Both the position numbers and the translations under genes were made by a program. The notes under the pieces are model-generated. The model had not been told where the DNA came from, made no database searches, and worked only from the letters and a program-made list of their open reading frames with translations. Positions 1-7,996 of a stretch of 64,000 nucleotides of DNA are shown one piece after another (the stretch's first letter is position 1; each line of letters starts with the position of its first letter). The DNA lies in the NCBI RefSeq assembly GCF_900094925.1, contig NZ_FMAY01000010.1, forward strand, positions 130,295-194,294. The letters run 5' to 3'. Source of the stretch: Kosakonia oryzendophytica. Lineage in GTDB: Bacteria; Pseudomonadota; Gammaproteobacteria; Enterobacterales; Enterobacteriaceae.

Positions 1-207
1 CGAGATATAACTGATGCTCTGTGGATTACAACTCCCTGGACAGACACAACTGGGGTGTCAGGTGTTATGAATAAATCAAATGTAAAGTTTTCCATAGCCA
101 TGGATTCCCCAGAATCGTTAAACACGGTAAACCAAACGGGGTGGTATGGTGATGTCAGTGCATCCGGTGAAATTCGAATAAAGGCAACGTGGAAAAATGT
201 TCCTTAA
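1..207 (+). CDS. C-terminal end of an EcpD-like fimbrial tip adhesin (partial)
   Basis: An open frame runs in from the left window edge and stops at TAA 205-207, giving the last 68 residues of a protein. The tail is rich in Thr, Ser, Trp and Asn and alternates polar and hydrophobic residues, as expected for a secreted beta-rich fimbrial subunit. It ends with KATWKNVP. It overlaps the start of the next gene, an EcpE-like chaperone, by 11 bases. In the E. coli common pilus operon (ecpRABCDE) the gene before ecpE encodes the tip adhesin EcpD, so I infer EcpD from the neighbour rather than from a recognised motif. It could be another minor pilin of an alternate chaperone-usher system. The N-terminal part lies outside the window. 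Confidence 0.6.
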   Translation, partial: RDITDALWITTPWTDTTGVSGVMNKSNVKFSIAMDSPESLNTVNQTGWYGDVSASGEIRIKATWKNVP

Positions 208-874
208 AATCAGACAACTTATAGGTATTGCGGTCGCACTCTCTATAAGCACCTATTCCCAGGCTATTTATGTCGGTAGTCTGACCTTTTCAATGCCCCC
301 CGCAAGCAGGATGGTGACTAAGTATGTTATAAATAATAATAAAGCGACGCGTCTTTATCGTGTAGCTGCTGTACCCATAGATACCCCGGGGCCGCATGAA
401 AATAAAATTCAGCCAGTAGACGGACAACTGCTATTCTCTCCTCGACAAATAACACTGCAACCCGGCGAAGGAGATTTTTTTAAATTTTTTTTCAATGGTC
501 CTAAAGATAATACCGAGCGTTACTATCGTATTGCATTTGAGGAAATCCCCTTACAAAACCGGACAAATTTCAGTAACAACAATGGGAACGTCAGTATAAT
601 ACCTGTCATTGTAATCGATACAATTTTGGTCGTTCGTCCCCGCAACGTTGATTTCAGATGGGTATATGATCGACAGGCTGGTTTGTTTAAAAATAGTGGT
701 AACACCTGGTTCAGGTTACTCATAAAACCAAATTGTGAAGCGACAGAGGATGAGAGTGATACGTGGTATATGCGTCCCGGAGATGTTCTTCAGAAGAAGC
801 GGCTCGAAACCTCAGCAAATATATTCATTATTTATGACGATCGTTTTATAAAGGTCACAGACGTATGTAAATAA
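197..874 (+). CDS. ecpE: EcpE-like periplasmic fimbrial chaperone
   Basis: This 225-residue protein has a signal peptide (residues 1 to about 23, cleaved after SQA) and an immunoglobulin-like chaperone body. The segments NNKATRLYRV, DGQLLFSPRQ, NTERYYRIAF, DTILVVRPR and NTWFRLLIKP closely resemble what I recall of EcpE (YagV) from the E. coli common pilus, which is of similar length. EcpE-type chaperones hold pilus subunits in the periplasm and deliver them to the outer-membrane usher. The start overlaps the upstream adhesin gene by 11 bases, so it should be translated as part of a fimbrial operon whose other members lie left of the window. Two cysteines near the C-terminus (about 179 and the penultimate residue) could form a disulfide. 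The gene is more AT-rich than the core genes to its right. Confidence 0.85.
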   Translation: MFLKIRQLIGIAVALSISTYSQAIYVGSLTFSMPPASRMVTKYVINNNKATRLYRVAAVPIDTPGPHENKIQPVDGQLLFSPRQITLQPGEGDFFKFFFNGPKDNTERYYRIAFEEIPLQNRTNFSNNNGNVSIIPVIVIDTILVVRPRNVDFRWVYDRQAGLFKNSGNTWFRLLIKPNCEATEDESDTWYMRPGDVLQKKRLETSANIFIIYDDRFIKVTDVCK

Positions 875-1185
875 TTAACGCTGTAAAAGTAATTTTGTAT
901 AATACCCATCAATGAATAGGCATTACGAATTCATTTTTTATATATGTATTAACCTATCTATTTTCATGCATCGATTTCTGCCCTCAAGGAAGAACGCTTG
1001 CTTACTTATATAAAAGCCTGGTTTTACACGGTGTTAAGTATTTGTGTTATGCTACACAAATCATTGTAAAAAAGAATGGTAAACATTCCATTGATATGAT
1101 GAAATAAATAGAGCCAACGCTTTTAATCAGAGAAGATGTAATTCTAAAAAGGGACATCGCCACCGGCTGTGGCGTATATAGATAT
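875..1185. other. AT-rich intergenic region, putative regulator promoter
   Basis: This 311-base gap separates the fimbrial chaperone from the membrane-bound regulator and contains no open frame that looks coding. It is very AT-rich. A possible promoter reads TTTACA (1023-1028), 19 bases, then TATGCT (1048-1053), and the -10 sits inside a perfect inverted repeat listed separately. If used, it would give a leader of about 125 bases before the regulator start. I see no clear terminator after the chaperone gene, so read-through from the fimbrial operon is possible. Confidence 0.4.
1040..1061. promoter_or_regulatory. Perfect 8-bp inverted repeat, candidate operator
   Basis: ATTTGTGT (1040-1047) and ACACAAAT (1054-1061) are exact reverse complements separated by six bases, TATGCT. 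That spacer also resembles a sigma-70 -10 element. The 14-base centre-to-centre spacing of the arms is plausible for a dimeric DNA-binding protein. It lies upstream of the winged-helix regulator gene, so autoregulation is a reasonable guess, but no binding protein can be named from sequence. Confidence 0.4.
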
Positions 1186-2055
1186 ATGTATTGGATTATC
1201 AACGATAATATTGAATTCCGACCGGATGCAAAAAAGCTGACATCAGCCTGCAATCCAGAGATGAACGTAACATTGACAACGCCTGCCAGCCGCTGTCTCT
1301 TACTCCTTTTGGAAGCTTCTCCGGAGATAGTACTCCAGCAGGACTTCTTCAAAAAGGTTTGGGAAGAGGAAGGTATGCTCGTACCAACAAATACTCTTTA
1401 CCAGAATATTTCTATTGTTCGTCGAGGATTGCGCGCCGTAGGAGAAACGGATAGAAGATTAATTGCGACCATCCCCAGAAAAGGTTTTCAGATAGACGGA
1501 AGCGTTAAAATAGCCAAACGGTCTGACGCGGAAAATATTACAATAAACCATAATAACATAGATGACATTCCTTCTGCGCGAAGTGATGAGGTCAATATCC
1601 CCGCGAATCTACATGATGGGGAGTTGGATCTCCAAGAGAATGGCCCTGGTGTAATTCATAAAAGATCATTCCTAAAAAAAATAGCATTCGCCCATCGCTA
1701 TAAGCTGCCAATTATTGTAATGCTTATTTCTTTTTCTATAGGTCTATTTATAAACAGCGTTGCAAAACATTTAAGCGGTGGTACTGGCTTACTTAATTCT
1801 TACTCATTAATGGAAAAAGATAACGGATGCAGTTTCTATACTAAAGACGACCCATTAGACGGTAGCAGTAACTATCAGAAATATAAGTCACTGATATTAG
1901 AGTCAGGTTTAAATTGCAAGAATTACCCTTGGGTATATTTTCCCATGTCCAAAACATCGCCCACGTTAACTGCATTGATTTGCAAAAATAACATTTTAAC
2001 GACATCGGGACCTGAATGCGTTTCACTTTATTTCCGAGGAATCAATAGTGACTAG
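1186..2055 (+). CDS. Membrane-anchored winged-helix regulator (CadC/ToxR/MarT type)
   Basis: This 289-residue protein has an OmpR/PhoB-type winged-helix DNA-binding domain at about 5-105. The recognition region includes NTLYQNISIVRRGLR and the wing end includes TIPRKGFQI. A polar linker (105-165) follows, then one transmembrane helix (about 173-191) and a periplasmic domain of about 100 residues with four cysteines (about 215, 244, 266 and 278). This is the layout of one-component sensors such as CadC, ToxR and Salmonella MarT, which bind DNA while anchored in the inner membrane. The next gene overlaps it by 8 bases and encodes a FidL-like partner, the same arrangement as marT-fidL. Control of the adjacent fimbrial operon is an inference from position. 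The ribosome-binding site is poor. The ATG was chosen because the wHTH fold begins immediately after it. Confidence 0.82.
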   Translation: MYWIINDNIEFRPDAKKLTSACNPEMNVTLTTPASRCLLLLLEASPEIVLQQDFFKKVWEEEGMLVPTNTLYQNISIVRRGLRAVGETDRRLIATIPRKGFQIDGSVKIAKRSDAENITINHNNIDDIPSARSDEVNIPANLHDGELDLQENGPGVIHKRSFLKKIAFAHRYKLPIIVMLISFSIGLFINSVAKHLSGGTGLLNSYSLMEKDNGCSFYTKDDPLDGSSNYQKYKSLILESGLNCKNYPWVYFPMSKTSPTLTALICKNNILTTSGPECVSLYFRGINSD

Positions 2056-2530
2056 AAAGAAAATAATTTTCTTTTCCTTTTTTTTCTTTGTCGTCGGTGT
2101 AGCCGTGGACTATTTTTATCAATTTTTAATATCGCGACACTATAATGAGGAAAAATGTACTGCCTCCCTCGTGGTTTTTTATGAGGATACTCACGCTAAT
2201 CTGACATTAGATTTTATGTATAATCTGAAAGAACATCGAGGTGTGGTAGCTGTTAGTGGCAATTATATAAAAAACAATCACCCTGCGGGAAATATACGCA
2301 GAGATGTTTCTTATACATGGACAGAAAACAGAGATACCTACAACTTCACATCGACTATGGTAAACAAAGTTAAAAATGTTGAAACCTTATCCGATGACAT
2401 CATTGCCCTGGTCATGCCTGATTTTTATGTCTACCCACAAAAATATATTAATTATTTTATTCAAAATCAAGGTGATAGTGGTTTTCTATTTGCAATCGGC
2501 AAACGACCTTTATTTTTTTGTGCACGCTGA
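2048..2530 (+). CDS. FidL-like inner-membrane protein, probable regulator partner
   Basis: This 160-residue protein has a very hydrophobic N-terminal anchor (about 6-22, with a run of phenylalanines) and a short periplasmic domain. The domain has cysteines at about 37 and 158 and the RRDVSYTW and YVYPQKYI segments. The architecture and spacing resemble the FidL family found next to MarT in Salmonella. The GTG start sits within the last codons of the regulator gene, with AGGA seven bases upstream, so the two are probably co-translated. By analogy with ToxR-ToxS it may stabilise or modulate the periplasmic domain of the regulator. Its molecular role is not established. Family assignment is from recall of the general pattern and is moderately sure. 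Confidence 0.7.
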   Translation: MTRKKIIFFSFFFFVVGVAVDYFYQFLISRHYNEEKCTASLVVFYEDTHANLTLDFMYNLKEHRGVVAVSGNYIKNNHPAGNIRRDVSYTWTENRDTYNFTSTMVNKVKNVETLSDDIIALVMPDFYVYPQKYINYFIQNQGDSGFLFAIGKRPLFFCAR

Positions 2531-2783
2531 ATTAACAATGAAGAATAGCTAATATGATATTTTTCAGCCTTCATGCTTAGGAAATATCATTATACTGTCA
2601 TACGATAATTGACGACATCAGATTGCCAGTGAGGTTAAGGTAACGCACAACGATATGCGCGATCGAAACGGCCAGAATTTCTGAAATACATATGAAGCAA
2701 CTGGAGTAATGCTGGGATACTGATGCCAGGATCAGGCTGCAGGCCAGATAAACATCCCTCGCCCATCACCTTAGAAAAAAACA
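2531..2783. other. Junction between accessory cluster and serT, no gene seen
   Basis: No coding frame, tRNA fragment or integrase remnant is recognisable here. A perfect 9-bp inverted repeat, ATGATATTT (2554-2562) and AAATATCAT (2582-2590), lies just after the FidL-like gene. It has a 19-base loop and no T-run, so it is not a typical intrinsic terminator. Base composition becomes less AT-rich from about 2640 towards serT, which may mark the boundary with the core chromosome. Confidence 0.4.
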
Positions 2784-2811
2784 AAGGGGTTACCTTTCGG
2801 TAACCCCTTGT
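2774..2811 (-). terminator. Intrinsic terminator of serT
   Basis: On the minus strand, AAGGGGTTACC pairs perfectly with GGTAACCCCTT (arms 2784-2794 and 2799-2809, loop of four), followed by a run of seven T residues. It lies just past the 3' CCA of serT. Confidence 0.85.
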
Positions 2812-2817
2812 TTAATC

Positions 2818-2905
2818 TGGCGGAAGCGCAGAGATTCGAACTCTGGAACCCTTTCGGGTCGCCGGTTTTCAAGACCGGTGCCTTCAACCGCTCGGCCACA
2901 CTTCC
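2818..2905 (-). tRNA. serT: tRNA-Ser (UGA)
   Basis: This is an 88-base class II tRNA with an encoded 3' CCA (2818-2820 on the plus strand as TGG). The acceptor stem GGAAGTG pairs with CGCTTCC, allowing one G-T wobble. The anticodon UGA lies at 2869-2871. A long variable arm (ACCCGAAAGGGT) and the T-loop GTTCGAATC are present. It reads UCN serine codons. The gene matches E. coli serT and is a known integration hotspot; Salmonella carries SPI-5 here. In this window the accessory cluster lies on its 3' side. Confidence 0.98.
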
Positions 2906-2917
2906 GGAATGAGGCGC

Positions 2918-2946
2918 ACTATAAACACCCTCGCGTCTTCTGTAAA
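2918..2946 (-). promoter_or_regulatory. serT promoter
   Basis: On the minus strand a -35 TTTACA (2941-2946) and a -10 TATAGT (2918-2923) are separated by 17 bases. They are followed by a GC-rich discriminator (GCGCCTC), typical of stable-RNA promoters under stringent control. Transcription would start a few bases before the tRNA. Confidence 0.8.
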
Positions 2947-3047
2947 GCCTGAGAATGTTTATTTGCCTGAAAAAACATCAAAAACGTGTTGTTCGCCTGA
3001 AAAATCAACACAATGACCATTTATTCAGCGAGCAAGAGGCAAAACAA

Positions 3048-4676
3048 TCAGTGTTTCTTAATATACATGTCCTTTGTCAGGTAGTACCCCAGGCTATCAG
3101 GTGCGAATCCCCCCACCCAAGGTTTCACCAAATGGGTACGAACATAATGGTAAACCGGTATCGCTGGCACATCCTGTCCCAGGATATCTTCCGCCTGCTG
3201 ATAATACTTACCCCGCTCGGTGATATCTTTGGCCTTCGCCGCGTTACGCAAAGCAGTGTCGTAAGCCGGATTACTGTACTGGCTGGTATTTTCACTATCT
3301 CCTGTGCGGAAATTGTTCAAAAACGTTGCGGCATCGTCATAATCAGCGATCCATGCATAGCGAACAGCATCAAAGTTACCGTTGTGCATGGTATCCAGCA
3401 TGGTCTTCCACTCCTGGTTCTGCAATTTAGCCTCAACCCCCAGATTTTTCTTCCACATTGAGCTGGCTGCGATAGCGATGCGCTGGTGCGTCTCCATGGT
3501 GTTATAAAGCAAATTAAAACTCAGCGGATGGGTATCATTGAAACCCGCCTCATTGAGCAGTTTTTTTGCTTCGACAAGACGTTTCTCGCGGGGCCATGAT
3601 GCATATTCAGGTGAAGCTATCTTTACCCCACCAATTTCCGGTTGGCTAATCACCCATGCAGGACGCTGTCCCTGGGCCATGACCTTATCAGCAATAATAT
3701 CCTTATCCAGCGCCATATTAAGCGCCCGCCGCACACGTGGATCGTTAAATGGCGGTTTGGTGGTATTGAATTCGTAATAATAAGTAGCCAGTTGCGGGTC
3801 CACATTGACCTGATCGCCCAGCGTTTTCTGTAATTGTGCAAACTGATTCACAGGGATGGTATAGGTGATATCAATTTCACCGGCTTTAAATCGGTTAACG
3901 TCGGCGGTTTCCGAATTGATCGGCAGATATGTCACCTTATTGATTATTGTCTCTTTATCATTCCAGTAGCGCTTATTTCGCTCAGCAATAATACGCTCAT
4001 TCACTACCCATTCCGTCACTTTATAAGCACCGCTGGTGACTATATGCTCCGGCTTTGTCCACTTCTCGCCGAACCGGCTAATTAACACTTTATCTACTGG
4101 CACCAGTGAAGGATGTGCCAGCATTGGCAGGAAAGAGGCCGTCGGTTGCGTCAACGTCACCTCAAGCGTCGAGTCATCCAACGCCTTCACACCCAACGTA
4201 TCCGGGGCTTTCGTGCCCTTCGCAATATCCGTCGCGTTGACGATATGCATATTGCCAGGATAACTGGCATAGGGGGACGCAGTCTTTGGATCAACCAGTC
4301 GCTGCCAGCTCCAGACCACATCTTTTGCCGTGATTGCCGTACCGTCTGACCAGGTAATACCCGGACGTAAATGGAAAACCCAGACCGTGTTGTCCTTGTT
4401 TTCCCATTTTTCAGCCAGGCGCGGTTCAATGGTTCCATCCTTTCTGACCGCTACCAGCCCGTCAAAGAGATCGCTGATGATATTAAATTCGACATCGCTT
4501 TCGACTTTATGCGGATCCAGTGACGCTGGCTCACTGCCATTGTTACGTACCAGCTCCTGTTTTTCTGCGAGCGCGGTTCCCGCCGGCACCGTCGCAGCAA
4601 ACGCGCCTGAACATACGCTCAGGATGCCGACAGTCAATAAAGAAAGTGCAGTATGAATACGTGTTTGAGGTTTCAT
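3048..4676 (-). CDS. OppA/MppA-family periplasmic oligopeptide-binding protein
   Basis: This 542-residue protein has a Sec signal peptide (about 1-27, cleaved after AFA) and a full SBP_bac_5 solute-binding fold. It shares the family segments KQELVRNNGSEPASLDP, FHLRPGITWSDG, SYPGNMH, VNERIIAERN, LATYYYEFNT and KNLGVEAKLQNQEWK with OppA and MppA, and ends in YIKKH as OppA does. OppA delivers oligopeptides, and MppA murein tripeptide, to the OppBCDF permease. This third paralogue lies alone between serT and yccA with no permease genes, so it probably borrows a permease encoded elsewhere. K-12 has no such gene here. Ligand preference cannot be predicted. Confidence 0.9.
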   Translation of the reverse strand: MKPQTRIHTALSLLTVGILSVCSGAFAATVPAGTALAEKQELVRNNGSEPASLDPHKVESDVEFNIISDLFDGLVAVRKDGTIEPRLAEKWENKDNTVWVFHLRPGITWSDGTAITAKDVVWSWQRLVDPKTASPYASYPGNMHIVNATDIAKGTKAPDTLGVKALDDSTLEVTLTQPTASFLPMLAHPSLVPVDKVLISRFGEKWTKPEHIVTSGAYKVTEWVVNERIIAERNKRYWNDKETIINKVTYLPINSETADVNRFKAGEIDITYTIPVNQFAQLQKTLGDQVNVDPQLATYYYEFNTTKPPFNDPRVRRALNMALDKDIIADKVMAQGQRPAWVISQPEIGGVKIASPEYASWPREKRLVEAKKLLNEAGFNDTHPLSFNLLYNTMETHQRIAIAASSMWKKNLGVEAKLQNQEWKTMLDTMHNGNFDAVRYAWIADYDDAATFLNNFRTGDSENTSQYSNPAYDTALRNAAKAKDITERGKYYQQAEDILGQDVPAIPVYHYVRTHLVKPWVGGFAPDSLGYYLTKDMYIKKH

Positions 4677-4947
4677 GTCCTTTGCCCTTGATCATTAATA
4701 TTATGACGATGCAAATACACTCTTAGCGCTCAAATGATTACAGGGCAATATTTTTCAGTGACATATAAGACACCAATATGGATTTGCATCACATTTGCTT
4801 GTTCCAACAACAGAGCGTGCATTTTTGCCTACAAGTTGCGCTAAAACAGACTTGCTTTATGAGTAAAGATGGGTAAAACAACTTTGTCAGGGAGCAAGTC
4901 TTTTCTAGACTCCACACTTAATTACATCTGTCATAAGAGAGTGACTC

Positions 4948-5607
4948 ATGGATCGTATTATTACTTCATCGCGTGACCGCACATCCCTGTTAAGCACCCA
5001 CAAGGTTTTGCGCAACACCTACTTTCTGTTAAGCCTTACGCTGGCGTTTTCTGCAATCACAGCGACCGCAAGTACAGTCTTAATGCTGCCCGCGCCGGGG
5101 CTTATCCTGACGCTGGTCGGTATGTACGGTCTGATGTTTCTGACCTATAAACTGGCAAACAAACCGACGGGTATTCTGGCCGCTTTCGCGTTTACCGGCT
5201 TCCTCGGTTATATCCTTGGTCCAATGCTGAACGCTTACCTCTCTGCGGGTATGGGTGATGTGATTGCTCTGGCGCTGGGCGGTACTGCGCTGGTCTTCTT
5301 CTGCTGCTCTGCATATGTACTGACCACGCGCAAAGATATGTCATTCCTTGGCGGCATGCTGATGGCTGGTGTGGTTGTTGTGCTGATCGGTATGGTAGCT
5401 AACATCTTCCTGCAGCTTCCGGCGTTACACCTGGCAATTAGCGCAGTGTTCATTCTTATTTCTAGTGGCGCGATTCTATTTGAAACCAGCAACATCATTC
5501 ACGGGGGGGAAACGAATTATATCCGCGCCACCGTGAGCCTGTATGTGTCGCTGTACAACATCTTTGTCAGCCTGTTGAGTATTCTCGGTTTTGCCAGCAG
5601 GGACTGA
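4948..5607 (+). CDS. yccA: YccA, BAX-inhibitor-1 family modulator of FtsH
   Basis: This 219-residue inner-membrane protein has seven predicted hydrophobic helices and belongs to the BI-1/UPF0005 family. In E. coli, YccA is a substrate and inhibitor of the membrane protease FtsH and protects SecY when translocons jam. The short soluble N-terminus ([17 protein letters not shown]) is the part known to be needed for its degradation by FtsH. The family's C-terminal [14 protein letters not shown] segment is intact. ATG at 4948 follows AAGAGAG. It is monocistronic, ending at a strong terminator 20 bases downstream. Confidence 0.96.
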   Translation: MDRIITSSRDRTSLLSTHKVLRNTYFLLSLTLAFSAITATASTVLMLPAPGLILTLVGMYGLMFLTYKLANKPTGILAAFAFTGFLGYILGPMLNAYLSAGMGDVIALALGGTALVFFCCSAYVLTTRKDMSFLGGMLMAGVVVVLIGMVANIFLQLPALHLAISAVFILISSGAILFETSNIIHGGETNYIRATVSLYVSLYNIFVSLLSILGFASRD

Positions 5608-5628
5608 CCTTGATACTGCTCTTCCTAT

Positions 5629-5657
5629 AGCCCCGCTTATGCGGGGCTTTGTTTTTT
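5629..5657 (+). terminator. Intrinsic terminator after yccA
   Basis: AGCCCCGC (5629-5636) and GCGGGGCT (5641-5648) form an 8-bp perfect stem with a four-base loop. The sequence TTTGTTTTTT follows. Confidence 0.9.
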
Positions 5658-5697
5658 GCTACACTCCCGCCGTTGTTGACTGACGTTGTGAAAAACT

Positions 5698-6027
5698 ATG
5701 TTGATCTTTGAAGGTAATGAAATAGAGACCGATAGCGAAGGCTATCTAAAAGAGAGCGCACGCTGGAGCGAAGCGCTGGCGCTGGTGATCGCGGAAAAAG
5801 AAAATATCGCCCTCACCGCTGAGCACTGGGAAGTGGTGCGTTTTGTGCGTGAGTTTTACCTGGAGTTCAATACGTCTCCCGCCATTCGCATGCTGGTTAA
5901 AGCGATGGCGAATAAATATGGCGAAGAGAAAGGTAATAGCCGCTATCTGTACCGCCTGTTCCCGAAAGGACCGGCAAAGCAGGCGACAAAAATCGCCGGC
6001 CTGCCAAAGCCCGTGAAGTGCATTTAA
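5698..6027 (+). CDS. tusE: TusE, sulfur carrier of the tRNA 2-thiouridine relay
   Basis: This 109-residue protein is of the DsrC family. TusE accepts sulfur from TusBCD on its C-terminal cysteine and passes it to MnmA for thiolation of U34 in tRNA-Lys, Glu and Gln. The conserved penultimate cysteine is present in the C-terminal KPVKCI. A possible -10 (TACACT, 5659-5664) lies between the yccA terminator and this gene. Its stop overlaps the convergent yccX stop by four bases. Confidence 0.95.
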   Translation: MLIFEGNEIETDSEGYLKESARWSEALALVIAEKENIALTAEHWEVVRFVREFYLEFNTSPAIRMLVKAMANKYGEEKGNSRYLYRLFPKGPAKQATKIAGLPKPVKCI

Positions 6028-6305
6028 TAGCGAATGTCGAAACGGGTCCATTCTTTACCGGGTTGATACGGTTCAGTAAGAACCCTGTCGACCCGGGCGC
6101 TGCGCGGCCCGCCTGCTTTTAGCCATTCAATCAGTTTGTTGACCCCTTCAGCTTCACCACAGGCCAGCACTTCTACGCTGCCATCATCAAGATTACGCGC
6201 ATACCCCGTCAAGCCCAGTCGCTGAGCTTCATGCTGCGTGCTGTAACGAAACCCAACTCCCTGCACCATTCCGTGTATCCAGGCGATTGTGCATACATGT
6301 GCCAT
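6024..6305 (-). CDS. yccX: Acylphosphatase YccX
   Basis: This 93-residue acylphosphatase hydrolyses carboxyl-phosphate bonds of small acyl phosphates. The signature GMVQGVGFR, with the catalytic Arg, is near the N-terminus (about 12-20). The catalytic Asn is in [13 protein letters not shown]. The start at 6305 (MAHVCTIAW) was chosen over an upstream in-frame ATG because AGGAGG lies directly before it and the length then matches the 92-residue E. coli protein. It is convergent with tusE and divergent from rlmI. Confidence 0.95.
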   Translation of the reverse strand: MAHVCTIAWIHGMVQGVGFRYSTQHEAQRLGLTGYARNLDDGSVEVLACGEAEGVNKLIEWLKAGGPRSARVDRVLTEPYQPGKEWTRFDIRY

Positions 6306-6397
6306 CTTCGTCCTCCTTTCGGTGCTGGCGCGTTGCATTTAAACGGCGAACCCGTGACAATAGCGCCCATTTTCTTCAGTTTACAGAATAGCCGACT

Positions 6398-7588
6398 ATG
6401 AGTGTACGTTTAGTGTTAGCCAAAGGGCGCGAGAAATCACTGTTGCGCCGCCATCCCTGGGTTTTCTCCGGCGCAGTCGCGCGCATGGAAGGTAAAGCCA
6501 GCCTCGGAGAAACCGTCGATATTGTCGATCATCAGGGTAAATGGCTGGCGCGAGGCGCATTATCGCCCTCATCACAAATACGTGCCCGCGTCTGGACGTT
6601 TGATAAAAACGAAACGATTGATATTGCTTTCTTTACCCGCCGCCTGCAACGTGCACAGCAGTGGCGCGACTGGGTGGCGCAGCGCGACGGCCTCGACAGC
6701 TATCGTCTCATTGCGGGCGAATCCGATGGCCTGCCCGGTGTGACCATCGATCGCTTTGGCAATTTTTTGGTTCTGCAGTTGCTGAGCGCAGGGGCGGAGT
6801 ATCAGCGCCCTGCTCTGCTCTCCGCGCTGCAAATGCTCTATCCGCATTGCGCCATTTATGATCGCAGCGATGTTGCAGTACGTAAGAAAGAGGGGCTGGA
6901 ACTCACCCAAGGGCCGGTTCTGGGCGAACTGCCGCCCGCTCTGCTGCCTATTGAAGAAAACGGCATGAAGCTATATGTCGATATTCAGGGCGGACATAAA
7001 ACCGGCTACTACCTCGATCAACGTGATAGCCGTCTGGCTACCCGCCGTTATGTGGCAGATAAGCGCGTCCTTAACTGCTTCTCCTACACCGGAGGGTTCG
7101 CAGTTTCAGCGTTAATGGGAGGGTGCAGCCAGGTAGTCAGCGTTGACACCTCACAGGAAGCCCTTGATGTTGCAAAACAAAACGTGACGCTGAACAAACT
7201 TGATCTCAGCAAAGCGGAATTTGTGCGCGATGACGTATTTAAACTGCTGCGTAAGTACCGCGATCAAGGGGAAACCTTTGATGTTATTGTGATGGATCCG
7301 CCCAAATTTGTTGAAAATAAAAGCCAGCTTATGGGTGCATGCCGGGGCTATAAAGACATCAATATGCTGGCGATCCAGCTACTGAATCCCGGCGGGATAC
7401 TGCTGACATTCTCCTGTTCAGGTTTGATGACCACAGATTTATTTCAGAAAATCATCGCCGATGCCGCAATAGATGCTGGTCGTGATGTACAATTTATAGA
7501 GCAGTTCCGTCAGGCCGCCGATCATCCGGTGATCGCTACCTACCCGGAAGGGCTGTATCTGAAAGGGTTTGCCTGTCGCGTCATGTAA
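6398..7588 (+). CDS. rlmI: 23S rRNA m5C1962 methyltransferase RlmI
   Basis: This 396-residue SAM-dependent methyltransferase has an N-terminal PUA RNA-binding domain (about 1-80), a central linker domain and a C-terminal Rossmann domain. SAM motif I reads [13 protein letters not shown]. Catalytic-loop motif IV is MDPPKF, and the conserved nucleophilic cysteine is in FSCSGLM. It methylates C1962 of 23S rRNA in the large subunit. The length equals that of E. coli RlmI (YccW). The sigma-32-like promoter of hspQ begins right after its stop codon. Confidence 0.97.
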   Translation: MSVRLVLAKGREKSLLRRHPWVFSGAVARMEGKASLGETVDIVDHQGKWLARGALSPSSQIRARVWTFDKNETIDIAFFTRRLQRAQQWRDWVAQRDGLDSYRLIAGESDGLPGVTIDRFGNFLVLQLLSAGAEYQRPALLSALQMLYPHCAIYDRSDVAVRKKEGLELTQGPVLGELPPALLPIEENGMKLYVDIQGGHKTGYYLDQRDSRLATRRYVADKRVLNCFSYTGGFAVSALMGGCSQVVSVDTSQEALDVAKQNVTLNKLDLSKAEFVRDDVFKLLRKYRDQGETFDVIVMDPPKFVENKSQLMGACRGYKDINMLAIQLLNPGGILLTFSCSGLMTTDLFQKIIADAAIDAGRDVQFIEQFRQAADHPVIATYPEGLYLKGFACRVM

Positions 7589-7617
7589 CTTGAATTTTGG
7601 AACCTCGCCCGCATATA
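7589..7617 (+). promoter_or_regulatory. Sigma-32-type heat-shock promoter of hspQ
   Basis: CTTGAA (7589-7594), 13 bases, then CCCGCATAT (7608-7616) fit the sigma-32 consensus CTTGAA-N13..15-CCCCATNT with few mismatches. It lies immediately downstream of the rlmI stop and about 30-60 bases before hspQ. E. coli hspQ is known to be heat-shock controlled. Confidence 0.7.
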
Positions 7618-7630
7618 CAAGGGTATGTAG

Positions 7631-7966
<336 letters not shown>

Positions 7967-7968
7967 TA

Positions 7969-7996
7969 ACACCCCGCCTGCGCGGGGTGTTTTTAT
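7969..7996 (+). terminator. Intrinsic terminator after hspQ
   Basis: ACACCCCGC (7969-7977) and GCGGGGTGT (7982-7990) form a 9-bp perfect stem with a four-base loop and a T-tract. The T-tract contains the yccU stop codon, so the hairpin lies between two convergent genes and may serve both. Confidence 0.88.

Noticed and set aside
2818..2905. Direct repeat of the serT 3' end as an island attachment site
   Set aside because: Only one copy of the tRNA 3' sequence was noticed in the window; the other end of the accessory cluster lies outside.
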